Below, piece by piece: positions 18,629 to 29,404 of a stretch of DNA of 64,000 nucleotides. Positions within the stretch are counted from its first letter, which is position 1. Every line of letters starts with the position of its first letter. The notes under the pieces were generated by a model. It worked only from the letters and a program-made list of their open reading frames with translations. It was not told the DNA's origin and did not search any database. This DNA is from Chaetomium olivaceum (Eukaryota; Ascomycota; Sordariomycetes; Sordariales; Chaetomiaceae): positions 124,001 to 188,000 of the forward strand of contig JAYWVB010000037.1 in NCBI GenBank assembly GCA_039881045.1. The letters are read 5' to 3'. The translations under genes were made by a program, and so were the position numbers.

Positions 18629-20407
18629 TCAATGGATGTCCGTGGAGGCCCCTGGATATGAATACTCACATGCACCGCCAAGGGCATACCATAAGTACTT
18701 TTGTGCCTTCAAAAGCTGTTTCGAAGTTTCCAATCGCGAAGCTTCAAACACGGACCATGATGACTGAGCGGGCACACGAGAGTGGCGCAACATGGTCTCT
18801 GCCAAGTGAATAGTCAACTCACTCCACCGATAGAGCATTTTCTGCGGCCTGTGAGTCTGCAACAGTACTATAGTCCTTTCAAACGAGTCGTAGAGACAGT
18901 CAAGGGGGGTCTTCCCCCCCACGTCTGTAAAGTCAAGTTCTAGCCCCGTGTCTTGCAGCAAGTATTCTATGGTCGACGAGCAGGTGAAAGCCACATCACG
19001 CGGCATGCCATAGGCTCCCGGCAAGGTCAACTGCCTCACTAGATAGTGGAGAGCATTCATGCCATTCGAGTTAACCTTTAGTAGGTCTGCCCCCAGTTCC
19101 TGGATGAACTTTAGCGCTTCAACCGACCCCTCGGCCGTGTTTGTCGGACGCGCAGCGAGCATGGCGGCGGTTTCCCCCAAAGTCTGTTGCACATACCATA
19201 TCTGGTTGATATCGACGCGCTTTTCTCGGACGAACAATCTGACAAGTTCAAGCCGGTCACGTTGCTGAGCCTCGGGATTCTCTCTGTAGTAGTCGTCGTA
19301 CGCGTCGTCGTCGTCAATCCTTGGGTAGCAGAGGTCTGCGGGCGCTTTGAGGACGTAATACAACAATCTGGGCAATTCCTGATGGCGGATCCGATGGACC
19401 GCCCCGAACTTGATCAAGTCGTAAGCTATCCCAAATGCCCCGCCCTTGCAAGCACGGAATAAAACCGATCGCTTGGTTCCTGGCGTTCCCGATGCCCGCA
19501 TTCCCCACGTCTCGACGAGGTCCCGTATGATCCGTGCACGGCTGTCCCTGTTTCCCGCCCCCGATCCCATGTATACGATATGAAGAAGCGTGGTGGGGAA
19601 ATCACCACGGCCGCCGTAGAAGCCCTTGTTCATGACGTTTTCGTTTAACCGGTGCTTTTGACCAGGCCGACCGAGTATGTAGCTGAAAATGTCCCAATTC
19701 CCAGCGTACGCAGCGCTTTGCAGCGCTGTTGGGTACACTCTGGCGACGGATGATTTTGCCTGACAGAGCTTTCTCAACGACGCCCCTCTCGACGCGAGAA
19801 TTCGGAGGGTCGAGAGGCGGTCATAACAAATGGCCATGTGTAACGGGTACCAGGGAGGATGCCTGGCCACGGCCCGCCACGCCTGCCATTTTCTTTGTCC
19901 CCCCTCGTCACAGTTGCACAAAGCCCTCGACGAGATGTCGAGGCTCGCCCCGTGGTCCAAAAGCCACTTCACAGCGTTGTCCTGGCCCATCTTGACGGCG
20001 AAATGCAGTGCCGTACCGTACCGTCTTGGTGATCGTTTGGGACTCCCGCGGAGGTCGTATCCAATAATTCGGTGGCTGGGAGTCATCTCTCGAGGGTCAG
20101 GTTCCACATCCCCAACGTAATCTCGCCAGTTGACGTCTGCACCGTATTCTACAGCTCGCTCCATGGGTCCAATATTGCCAGTGGCTGCCCCCCATAGCAA
20201 GGCAATTGATCCGCGGGGATTGACAGCATCCGTACGATGTAGCAGCTGAATAAATTCCCAATGCGTTCGGCGAGAAGCGGAGGCGAGAGCGGCGAGGGCC
20301 GAGAAGGCACGTGGTTCATCCGGTTGGGCAATATAGGCTCCGATCATTTGTAGGATTTCGGTAGTAAGCTCAACAATGTTGTCGAAGCTGCGGGCGAGTA
20401 AATCTCT
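18629..20407 (-). CDS. Ankyrin-repeat protein with F-box-like N-terminus
   Basis: One long exon of 593 codons begins after an acceptor CTAACAG at 20408. The N-terminus (IVELTTEILQMIGAYI, ALASASRRTH) looks like a degenerate F-box. It is followed by several ankyrin repeats with typical words: GSIALLWGAATGN, YGTALHFAVKMGQDNAVKWLLDHGA, YPLHMAICYDRLSTLRILASRGAS, YPTALQSAAYAGNWDIFSYIL and MNALHYLVRQ. In fungi such proteins are often substrate adaptors of SCF ubiquitin ligases. The upstream exon with the start codon is unclear. The first in-frame ATG is at 20347, and the F-box-like segment lies just before it, so a 5' exon is likely. Confidence 0.78.
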   Translation of the reverse strand, partial: RDLLARSFDNIVELTTEILQMIGAYIAQPDEPRAFSALAALASASRRTHWEFIQLLHRTDAVNPRGSIALLWGAATGNIGPMERAVEYGADVNWRDYVGDVEPDPREMTPSHRIIGYDLRGSPKRSPRRYGTALHFAVKMGQDNAVKWLLDHGASLDISSRALCNCDEGGQRKWQAWRAVARHPPWYPLHMAICYDRLSTLRILASRGASLRKLCQAKSSVARVYPTALQSAAYAGNWDIFSYILGRPGQKHRLNENVMNKGFYGGRGDFPTTLLHIVYMGSGAGNRDSRARIIRDLVETWGMRASGTPGTKRSVLFRACKGGAFGIAYDLIKFGAVHRIRHQELPRLLYYVLKAPADLCYPRIDDDDAYDDYYRENPEAQQRDRLELVRLFVREKRVDINQIWYVQQTLGETAAMLAARPTNTAEGSVEALKFIQELGADLLKVNSNGMNALHYLVRQLTLPGAYGMPRDVAFTCSSTIEYLLQDTGLELDFTDVGGKTPLDCLYDSFERTIVLLQTHRPQKMLYRWSELTIHLAETMLRHSRVPAQSSWSVFEASRLETSKQLLKAQKYLWYALGGACEYSYPGASTDIH

Positions 20408-21692
20408 CTGTTAGGAGGCATGTTGTGTTAGTATTGTTGAATAAACCCTGAATACTATGTTATCGAACGCCACGGTCAACAGACTGGATGGGAGACTCTC
20501 TGAGTTGGTCGGGGAAAATACCGAAGAATTAACCCACAGCAATGAATAATAATGGACAGCAAGCTGACCTTGCCCAGAGACCTCATGCTGCGTTGCAGGA
20601 AGGTGCAACCAGTTTAACAAACGAACCAAAACAGGAGGGTAGCCTCCGCGACCGCCTTGTTTCCATCCTTGGCCAGCATGTTGAGCAAGCTGGTCTTGCC
20701 GAACGCAAAAAGGGACATCCTGTTGATATCAACGAGACATCTCGGACCGAAACCATAAAATGACTGGAGTTGAGATTTGTTTCATGTCATATAATTACAG
20801 TACCTGGCCTGTTCTTCCCGGCCAGAACCGCTATCGTTGTTCGTCCGAAGTTTTTGTTCTCACGGGATCCCCGCCACACATCCAATCTTCTCAAGGTCAA
20901 CCTTTCTGAGCCTTGAAGTCCGATTCTACTACCTGATTAATTTGTCCGGATAATACGTTGCGATTCTGATAGATTTATCATGAGAGATACTTTTCGGACT
21001 ATGTGACCGCCCCTCCCGGGCTATGCAGTGACTCCGCCCATTTATAACCCTAACCTGGATACACCTGCCCCGCCAACTCGTCCAGCGGCGAAGTCGCAGG
21101 TGAGTGGCTCGAGAGTGGTCTGTGTCACCACACCGAAATGAGCAGACTGCAGCCAACACATCTCACACTAAGCTAGGCCTAGAATGGATTGCATCGACAC
21201 GAAGCTCACTCCTCACACTTCTCATTTTTAGAAGGTCATTGGCCAACGTCGCAGCCCCGAATATTTTCAGCTTGTCCATGTCCACGTCTGGAATCAAAAA
21301 CAATCCTATTCAAGGCATTTTCTTCTCCACAGTTGACGGATTAGTTCAGGTGCCGGGAACTCCCCGTGTCAGGTCTTCCCGGCAGAGATGGGCGTTACCG
21401 TATTAGCACGCTCGCTCCTGAATCACAATCCAGACAACGGAGTACTTACCTAGGTACCTAGTTGGCGCCAGTTGAAATGATGCCAAGCTGCACATAGTGC
21501 ACACTCCAGCCCCAAACAAAGCCCAAACACATCTCACTATGCTCATTATTTAAGCTAAGATAGCTTCCATATGCTCTGCTGTTGGACCCGCATGCAGATA
21601 TTAATCCCTATTCTTGTCAGGAAGACACCATTAAAGTGCCGCGGCTTCTCCCATATTAACACAAGAAAATACACAGACAGTGGAACGTTAAG
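20408..21692. other. Intergenic region between divergent genes
   Basis: Probably holds the 5' exon of the ankyrin gene close to 20408 (not resolved) and two promoters. The palindrome TAGGTACCTA at 21451-21460 recurs elsewhere in the window. Nothing else is recognisable. Confidence 0.45.
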
Positions 21693-23510
21693 ATGGGCAC
21701 TGATCAGTAAGTACCACACCGTAAATACCCCAAACGCCTGGCTAATCATGTCTGCGTCAGGTCCCAGGCGCCTCTAGATGACAGCGGTGACAGTTGGTCC
21801 ATGTCCCACATGACCAGCAACATGACCTTTGAACCTGACAGCACCCCAAAGACGGGGGAACAACGCGTGTCCGGGTTTGCCGAAACGGTGGACCCCCTGA
21901 GCAACGTCTTCTCGGTATTGGAAACCACTGCCCCAGCGTATTCCCAGGGACCGTCAGAGACCAACTTCCGGAGCCGTACGACGAAGCCCGGAAAACGCCC
22001 GTTTTCAACAAAGTTGGCCCGTCTGCGACCGGTGACTGTTTAAGTGATGAGCTCGCTTCCATGGTCGCCGCCAGCGACCCTTGGACTTTGAGCCCTGTAA
22101 CGGTAACAGCACCAAAATGGAATCCGTTGCACACCTCTCTTCCGGCATCCCCCGGGGGCCTGAATCACCCAGAACAGCTCCCCACTATACTCGAGCTCGG
22201 CGCCTCGCGAAGCATGGAACACGGCACCGACAATATCCGAAAGTTGCTTGAAGAAAATGCCCGGGAAAGACGGGACATTAACACGGAGAACGGCCCGGCG
22301 AATGGCTGCTTTCAAGGCGTGTTGGAGGAGAATGACGATAATCTCGTGGCCCTACCCCTAACGGATTGGGGTGCATCTGCCTTCGTCACACCAAGGTCAC
22401 CTAACAGCATCCCTGATACAAGCTCCATGAGTTCCATCATAGACACGGCTCGGGACTTCGCAGAGCCCGCCGAGGATGGGCCAAGCAGTGTGAGATCACG
22501 AGCGGACAGCGGACTCGACGAGCCGGCCCCTGAGCAGCCCAGACTTCCCTGTGGAAACGAAGGAACGGGCAGTTGCAGCACAGAAACTGGTGATTATTGC
22601 GGGTCTCAAGGATCGCGCATTGGGACAATACACGTCGGTCTGCATACCAGATTGCCTCGGCAAGTCGGTATTGCTACAATCCGGATCGAGTCCGTTTCTC
22701 TTGCACAGCAACAAATGGCAAATACTAAAAATGCTTGTCGCGCTTCGAAGTATTTGTCCGTCCCTTCTGACACAGAAGATGATCTTTCGTGTTTTGGGGA
22801 CAGTGAGGGTATCCTTGGCGACGCTGAGGACAACGATGGCAGCAAGAATAAAGCCACAGGAAATTCATGTGACACCACAGGATCGTTAGCCACGGGGAGG
22901 TCCGCTGGGATACCATCCCAAAGTCGAACGGGTGCCGAGAATGACCAGCAATCCGAGGACGACGACGTTCAGGAGGAGCGAATGCCAAAAAGGCGACGTG
23001 TAGGCAGCCCGACCCCGAAAGCATCACGCAAGTTGAAGATGCCCCGATTTGCCTGCCCTTACCAAGCGTTTGAGAAAGCGTTGCCTTGTTTACAGAGGAG
23101 TCGTCGCAACCCGGAAGGAGGATCTAAGGGTATCGTCCGTCTCAAGTATGAACCTTTCGGCAGTATTAAGAAACCCATCTCTGTGCGGTGACTAACTGCT
23201 TGCATCATTCAGACAACATCTAGCACGCAAACACATGGTATCATACCGATGTACAAACTGCTGGATATCTTTGGCCAGCCGAACCAAAGCATCACTACAC
23301 GAACAGCAGAGGCAGTGTGTGTCGAGGTCGGAGCCAGAAGGCGAGCGCTTTATGGACCAATCCCACGAGGTTACAATAGGGAGAACCTGCCCCTCCACGG
23401 CGTCAGAAGAAGATGCATGGTGGTGGCTGTTCAAGCTCCTCGTCCCAGGTATGCAGGGCCGGGATGTTGCTGCCCTGAAAATGGAGTATTCGCCATGTAT
23501 GTTGCTCTGA
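21693..23510 (+). CDS. C2H2-like zinc-finger protein, nuclear regulator candidate
   Basis: Exon 1 is only 14 nt (21693-21706). The intron ends at 21760 and gives MGTDQSQAPLDDSGDSW. Exon 2 runs to 23145 and exon 3 from 23213 (intron GTATGA, GTGACTAACTG, TTCAG). The long middle is acidic, Ser-rich and probably disordered, with a basic nuclear-import-like cluster KRRRVGSPTPKASRK near 22995. The conserved end begins RFACPYQAF and continues RLKQHLARKHMVSYRCTNCW to HEQQRQC, the spaced Cys/His pattern of a fungal zinc-finger domain that starts with FACPY. One base appears to be missing near 21945-21980, because frame 0 before and frame 2 after both look coding. The stop is at 23508-23510, but a GTATGT just before it leaves the last few residues uncertain. 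Confidence 0.68.
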
Positions 23511-23827
23511 GGTCCGCGCTCCCATTGAACTGAGCACTCCATTATGTGTCATGTCATCCGCTGACTTCTATTGATGCCAGAATTTATCCATTTTGACATG
23601 TCATTCATGATACCCGCCATTACGTTCCCCGATGCTACCTTTCAATCGGTTCAGCCTACCCTTTCTATGCCATTGGACGGAGGGGTGACGCTAGATACGA
23701 GCACGTAAGTATGTAAGGTCTTTCATGAGCATGTCGGCCCGAGCTCTAACGTCTTCCCAAAAGCGACAGACATAATGCCTCTGGAGTCCCAGGATCAGGG
23801 TCCGCTTTCCCGCTGTTAACCCCCCCC
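23511..23827. other. Intergenic spacer
   Basis: About 320 bp with no coding frame; probable promoter of the next gene. Confidence 0.5.
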
Positions 23828-24505
23828 ATGGCCGCGACAACCTCCGAGTCGAACTACGACTTCTCTCAGCCCTTCTCGATCCCTGTCTTCGAGGTCCCGA
23901 TTTTACCATCACCGTCGGCGAATGTCGAGCCGAGCACGTTATCGAGCTTCCTGGACTTCCCGTCAGCCATGCTTCCTTCTCACACATCATTTTCATCCTC
24001 GCCCGCAGCCAACTTCAACCTTTCCTTCTCCCCTTCCCAGACCAGTAATTTGGATGTGCCTATCTCCAACCCATCTATCAACAGCAGCGACTCCGTCAGT
24101 ATTAGCGCAACCATTCACACCACCAACATGCCGCCGCCACCAACCCCAGCACCACCACAATCAACGCCACTATCAACAGCGCTGGGGCCAGCTACAGCAA
24201 CAGCACAGGTACCACCCACGACAGCCTCGCCTGGACCTCGAACACCGTCACAAGCATCCGCCAGAGAAGCTCACCTTCAACGCACCAACGACCGTTTCAG
24301 GAACCGGATATCACAACTCGAAACCGAGAACGAGGCCCTCCGCCAGGTGGGCCAGGTGAACCGAACTCACCTTAGTCGAGCCCACGTTCTCCTAGAAAAG
24401 ATGCTTGCTGCAGAGGGCCTCGAATTGCGTGGTGAGGTTTATGAGGTGTTGGCTGAGGTCGGGCAGTTAATCTCCGGTTGTGTTTCTGGTTTGAGTCGGC
24501 TGTGA
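23828..24505 (+). CDS. Ser/Thr/Pro-rich protein with C-terminal coiled coil
   Basis: Single exon, 225 aa. Residues 1-140 are rich in Ser, Pro, Thr and Asn with no hydrophobic segment, like a disordered activation region. Residues about 150-215 form a leucine-heptad coiled coil (RNRISQLETENEALRQV, LSRAHVLLEKMLAAEGLEL). A short Arg-containing stretch precedes the heptads but is too weak to call a bZIP basic region. It could be a degenerate bZIP-like transcription factor or a scaffold protein. The long homogeneous frame and clean start argue for a real gene. Confidence 0.6.
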   Translation: MAATTSESNYDFSQPFSIPVFEVPILPSPSANVEPSTLSSFLDFPSAMLPSHTSFSSSPAANFNLSFSPSQTSNLDVPISNPSINSSDSVSISATIHTTNMPPPPTPAPPQSTPLSTALGPATATAQVPPTTASPGPRTPSQASAREAHLQRTNDRFRNRISQLETENEALRQVGQVNRTHLSRAHVLLEKMLAAEGLELRGEVYEVLAEVGQLISGCVSGLSRL

Positions 24506-24875
24506 TACGACTGGTGAGAACTCGGACCTGTGTGGTGTGGGGAAGTAAATAGAGTTAGGTACTTAAGTATCACAGAGTGGACGTTCTCTAAGAGCTTGTT
24601 TAGTGAACTCATCTTGTGCGTGAGCTGTGGTTGAACTCGGGGATGGGCTGTTTCGAGGTCGTAAACATACATATCAGTGATAATCACCATCGTCTCCAAC
24701 TAATCAGTCCAAATTTGCAGACTTTGAACCCTGTGAACCCATCCCCTTGAAGTCCTTGCAGCAGATAGGAAAGAGTCATGAGCAACACCACGCTAGGAAC
24801 ATCTCTTATAGGTTGTCGTCCGCGTAATCATTTCCCCCAAGAAGAAACCAAAAGTCTTCGTCAAATCCACCCCAT
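24506..24875. other. Spacer between convergent genes
   Basis: 3' flanks of the two convergent neighbours. No coding frame is supported. Confidence 0.5.
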
Positions 24876-25611
24876 TCAAACCACCCGCCTCGTCTTGCCC
24901 GTCTCAACCTCGTACACCCACCCGCTAATAGTCACGGAATCCGGCACCACCTTTGACGCCTTCAAAAACTCCACATCCTTGACAACAGCCGCCTCCAATT
25001 TCGGGAAAGTTAGGAAATCCAAGTTCTTCTCCTTGAGCTCCTCAACCGCCGCAGATCTGTAACCGCAGAGCAAAAGCAGTCAATCATACCGCTCGTACTC
25101 AAGCAATCCACGCGCATTCACGCCCCAAAGAGAAGAGTAAACGAAAAGCAGAACTCACCCCAACCGCTCCTCCACAAGCCCATACGCAACCTCATTCGTA
25201 AACGTCAGCATCCCGCACCCGGTATGCTTCACCAAAATAATCTCCTTCGTCCCCAGCAGCTGCTGGCTGATGACCACGGACCGCAAACCATCCACGGCCG
25301 ACGCACCAGCCTAACCAACCGTTAGTACCTATCAAAAACCGGACCATCAAAAGCACACAGCAGCCATGTCATATAACCATCTCATATAACCCCAAAAGTA
25401 GAGATCAGGGTGAAGGTGATAGGGGACCCACATTCCGAATGACGTGCGCGTCGCCCAGGTCAATGCCAAACGCGCGGGCCGGGTCGATGCGCGCGTCCAT
25501 GCAGGTGAGCACGAGGTACTGCTTGGCGGGGGGAAGGGCGAGGTGGCCCTGGGTGAAGGAGGCCGAGTAGGCGGCCGAGGCAGCCTCGACGTTTTGTTGG
25601 ATGGCACTCAT
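24876..25611 (-). CDS. Beta-carbonic anhydrase
   Basis: Interconverts CO2 and bicarbonate with a zinc ion. Three exons, 25432-25611, 25159-25310 and 24876-25056, all with matching phases, give 170 aa, the size of the short beta class. Zinc ligands and the catalytic pair are visible: Cys37-X-Asp39-X-Arg41 (LTCMDARIDP) and His89-X2-Cys92 (VKHTGCGM). VIRNAGAS spans the first splice junction. Introns have donors GTGGGT and GTGAGT. There is no targeting peptide, so it is probably cytosolic. The short type lacks the N-terminal extension of yeast Nce103. Confidence 0.93.
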
Positions 25612-26343
25612 GTCGACGGTGGGGGGTGGTGTTGGTGTGAGGGTTGGTTTGGAGTTTGGTTGTGGGTTGAGATGTGGTGAGGGTGGGCAGGGAGGGTTTT
25701 ATGGTCGTCCGTCGGAGGATGGGAGGGGTAATTGCGGCTGAGAAATGTGTCGGAGGAAGTTTGGAGGGGGAGTTAAGGCTGTTATTCGAGATTCTAAGAG
25801 GAGAGGATTCACAAGTCAAAGGGGCGAGTTGGAAACGACTCAAGACGGTTTCAGGGGTCCAGGGTGAAACAACACAGACTGCCAAGAGACAATTGAGGAT
25901 GGGAATGAATGAAGTCTTGGTTTGAGAAAGTACAGGTCAAATACACAGCGAAGATTATATAGCCAAATCAAGCCCGCCGCCGCCCTCAGCTTTCCCACAC
26001 GAAACTGTCCAACCTGATCCTATCAGACAAAGGCAGCTTGGCGGGGCAAACCCCAAGTCGACATGGCGTGCTTCGCCGCCCCCTCATTCCAGTCCCGATC
26101 TGTCAAGGGAGGGCATTACCTCAGAAAGCCACCGCATCTCACCATCCCGGTGATCTGCATCTTGCAGGTGAAGGGTGAGACGTCGCCAGATGTTGAGTGC
26201 GGGCAACGCGGGAGCGGGGGTCGTGTGGGGTGTTAATGTACAGATGGACGAGGGCAACCTTCCTGCTGACACGGATAGGGATGCCGCTCCCGTGACGTCG
26301 TGGCGTTTCAATGCAATGGGATAATACCATTCATGATCTCCCG
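25612..26343. other. Intergenic spacer
   Basis: Promoter and leader of the carbonic anhydrase gene on the left, 3' flank of OXA1 on the right. No gene seen. Confidence 0.5.
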
Positions 26344-27834
26344 TTAACGCTGCCTCCCCTTCCCACGGTGAAGGCGCGCGAGAATCTTCTCCTTCTCCTC
26401 AAGAGCCCGCTTCTCCTCGTACTGACGAGCCGCCTTGCGGGCACGCTCTGCTGCGTCGTTATCGGACCGCTGGTTTAGTTTCTCCTTGGCATTGGCAATG
26501 GTAGACTGGAGACTCGCATATACGCTCTCGGAAGCTGGTGCGGCGGTCGGTCGAATCGGCGTGACCCTGGGCGCGGTCATGTCGACGATACGCGGTGCCT
26601 GCCACGCCATTGCGCCCGCCTGCTCTGGGCCGGCGAGTGGCGGCAACCCCACCATCCGGCGGAACCAATGCTGATGCATCAAGAACGTTTGGAACGTGTG
26701 CAAGAAAGACGACAGCAGGAAGTAGAGGGTTAAGCCCGACGGGAGGAACAAACCAACGGCCGTGGAAATCGGCATGATAACAAGGGCCATCGTCTTCATC
26801 GTCTGTTGTTGCTGCGGGGCCATGTAGGGCAGAGGTATCTAGTTCGCACGCGGTTAGGATCCAGTGATTGTCCTGAGGCGTAAGCAATTTGATAGCAACA
26901 TACCCTCATGCCTACCATCACGATGAGACCGGTCAGGATGGGCATAATGAAGAGCGGGTCGGCAAGAGTGAGATCAGTGAACCAAAGGGCTCCACCGGTT
27001 TCGAACGACGGTACGGGGAGTGCGGACATGCCCTTGATAAGACGAAACATGCCAATGCCCAAAGGTAATTGGAGCATGGGCACAAAATTCTTCCATAGCG
27101 AATAACCAGCGGCTTTGTTCATAAGGGAAACCTTGGCTCGCGCCTCGGCGCCGGCCATGTGGTTGCCGGTGACCATCATGTTCTTCATGTCGTCCATCGC
27201 GGCCGCGTACCGTGGGTTTTTCAACAGCTGTTGATACCTGACCGAGTTCTCGGCCGCATCAAACGTGGGCTTGAGGAGGACCAATCTGATGCCGACAGCC
27301 ACCACGGCAATCGACGCCCACCATGGGAGACCGGTGTAGACGTAGACCGATTCCAGCACCGTTTGCATCAGCGAGGTCGGCCCCCAGCCGAATTCGAGGC
27401 CGAGCGTCTTTAGAAAGCCAATCTGCTCTGGGATATCAAGGAGGTCGCTGCCGGTTAGGCTCACTGGGGTGCCCGTGACATCGGCGAGATTCGAGGCATC
27501 GGATGCGGCGGTCGGGGGTATCGTGGGCTGAGTCGAGGCATTGCGGGATTGCCGCTGCGAGAATGCAAGTCGTTGTGAGGCCAGAGTAAAGGCTAGCGGG
27601 CCGCCTATCCTCCTCGCTGTCGATGCCCCATGTAGAGCCACTCCATTGTTGCGCAGCGCCGTGCCGAACTGTCGGGAGAGAAGCCGGTTCGAGGGCTTTG
27701 GTAGGGCCTGGAGCAGTGTCGTGAGTAGGAAGCTTTCGAATGGATAGTGGGTCAGGATGATAAAGTCCCTGACTTACTGCTCTTACAAGCCCCAACGCGG
27801 GACTTGGCCGGAGAAGGTTCCTGCTGGGAAGCAT
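26344..27834 (-). CDS. OXA1: Mitochondrial inner-membrane insertase of the Oxa1/YidC/Alb3 family
   Basis: Inserts mitochondrially made and some imported proteins into the inner membrane. Three exons (27778-27834, 26904-27707, 26344-26838) join in phase to 451 aa. The N-terminus MLPSRNLLRPSPALGLVRA is a typical basic presequence. The YidC core follows: GLPWWASIAVVAVGIRLVLL, the loop NPRYAAAMDDMKNMM, then FVPMLQLPLGIGMFRLIKG, LADPLFIMPILTGLIVMVG and the last helices MALVIMPISTAVGLFLPSGL. The charged, helical C-terminus (residues about 385-451, RKAARQYEEKRALEEKEK) matches the mitoribosome-binding tail of Oxa1 and makes Cox18 less likely. It is next to and co-directional with MIM1. Confidence 0.93.
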
Positions 27835-28354
27835 CTTCTCTAACTGTTCCGTGTTGGTACAGTGATGCGTGGGTCGCAACCTTGAAAGCTGCCCGCGGGC
27901 CAAAATTTCCAGTTGCGCGCCCTGAGCGCCCGCCATCCCGAAAGTTTTGGGTGGGTCCGGTCGTGAGCAGACCAAAACTCTTGGCAGAATGTGGGGCAAG
28001 TTGATGGGACCTGGAAGCTCTCAGGTTCGACGATTTCAGCACGCCGCCCGATGGATTATCATTTTGATACATGGAACAACAGGGAACCGGTTGCAAAGGT
28101 TTCAAGACCCATATCCCGCCGTCTCACGAGCTGAGTTACGTGGGAATAGCTACAGACAACCAGAGCGATGGACCCTGAGCTCTAACCGTCCTAACACCTT
28201 CGTCTTTTCTTCTCTTTATTTCCCCGCCAGGACGGCCCGAGGCTATTTTTTACTCGAGGCACGCCCCTCGCCAACTACCTCATGAAGATGTCGTTGAATG
28301 TTTCCAAGATGTTGTCCATATCCGCCGCAACTCCAACTTAGGCACGCAGTGTCA
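27835..28354. other. Spacer between MIM1 and OXA1
   Basis: 3' flank of MIM1 and promoter of OXA1. No coding frame. Confidence 0.5.
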
Positions 28355-28800
28355 TCATTCCAAGCTCGTCAGGTCATCGAGTTCGTTCCGCTTTCTCGGT
28401 TTCTCCACGACTTCAATCCCGGGACCGATAGGGTGCGCTTCTCGTCTCGATAGGGGAAAGATCTAAAAACGGGTTAACCGTGCGCCCTCAGGGCTTGTCG
28501 TCGGAGGTGGGGGAAGCCATGACATACTCTTGTATTGCTCCACCCTAACCTGAAAGCCGCCTCGTGTGCAAACAACTCGCCGAACCCAAGCATCATGCCG
28601 TTAACGAAGGGGAGGAGCAGGTTGATCGCGGCGCCGCGGATAATGGACCAGACGGTGGGCGGCTGGTAGAGAATCACGGCGGGTGACGAAGACGACGGGG
28701 GTGAGATTGACTGGTCTTCGTGGCGGGAATACTGCTCGCTATCGGACCGGATTGTCACCCCGGATTCAGCCATGGGATTCGCTGTCTCTTCGGATGCCAT
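28355..28800 (-). CDS. MIM1: Mitochondrial import protein 1 (TOM13)
   Basis: Small outer-membrane protein of the MIM complex, which inserts helical outer-membrane proteins and helps assemble the TOM complex. Exons 28528-28800 and 28355-28462 join in phase across a 65-nt intron (GTATGT, TTTTTAG) to give 126 aa. The hallmark membrane segment is present: WSIIRGAAINLLLPFVNGMM followed by LGFGELFAHEAAFRLGWS, with the small-residue pattern that drives Mim1 self-association. The second exon gives the short conserved tail GPGIEVVEKPRKRNELDDL. The N-terminal 45 residues are acidic and Ser-rich. Confidence 0.93.
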
Positions 28801-29404
28801 GATGGAGGCGAAGGTGTTGTTGTGTTGGTGGTGGTGTGGTAAACGGGAAGCCTTCCGCCGACGCCCGGAGCTCCAAAAGATGCAAGTCGCAAAGCGATCC
28901 GAAGGTGGGTGGGCAGGGATCGTTAGGTTGGCAACGGCCTTGGCCGGGCCCTCAATGCAGTACCGGCGGCCGGGTCAAATTGATCCGAGTCCCTGCTGCC
29001 CTTCAAAAGCAAATGTGAGCAAACAGAACCTCGGGATGATGTAAAAAGAGAAATAGATCGGGAATAATCACCTAGCAATTCTGCACTTGAACGTAATTTA
29101 ACCCTGAACAAAAAAAGATGAACTGGCGAGGTTTGACATCCGCAGGAATGGGTCCCTTCTGGTAGTTAATGGTAGTTACTGTGCAAACTCTCAGCCTTAT
29201 GTAAGGTAATTTGGTAGTTGGCGGGGCTCGATGACGCGGGGCAACATTCACGGAAGGTACCTAAGGTACCTGCGGCACTCGTCGCCTTGAGCTGCCTAGT
29301 GTAAACTACCGACCACCTTTAACAAACTCAACACCGAATTCTTTTTTTCTCTTCGTAATTCTCAACAGCTCAACCGAGATCATACAATTCACTCGACCCT
29401 CAAA
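28801..29404. other. Divergent promoter region of MIM1 and SHP1
   Basis: About 600 bp between divergent starts. It contains AAGGTACCTAAGGTACCT (29254-29271), one of the recurring GGTACC-centred motifs. No gene. Confidence 0.5.

Noticed and set aside
20542..20763. 73-codon plus-strand frame beginning MNNNGQQADLAQ
   Set aside because: Low complexity, no promoter or family; overlaps the likely 5' exon region of the minus-strand ankyrin gene.
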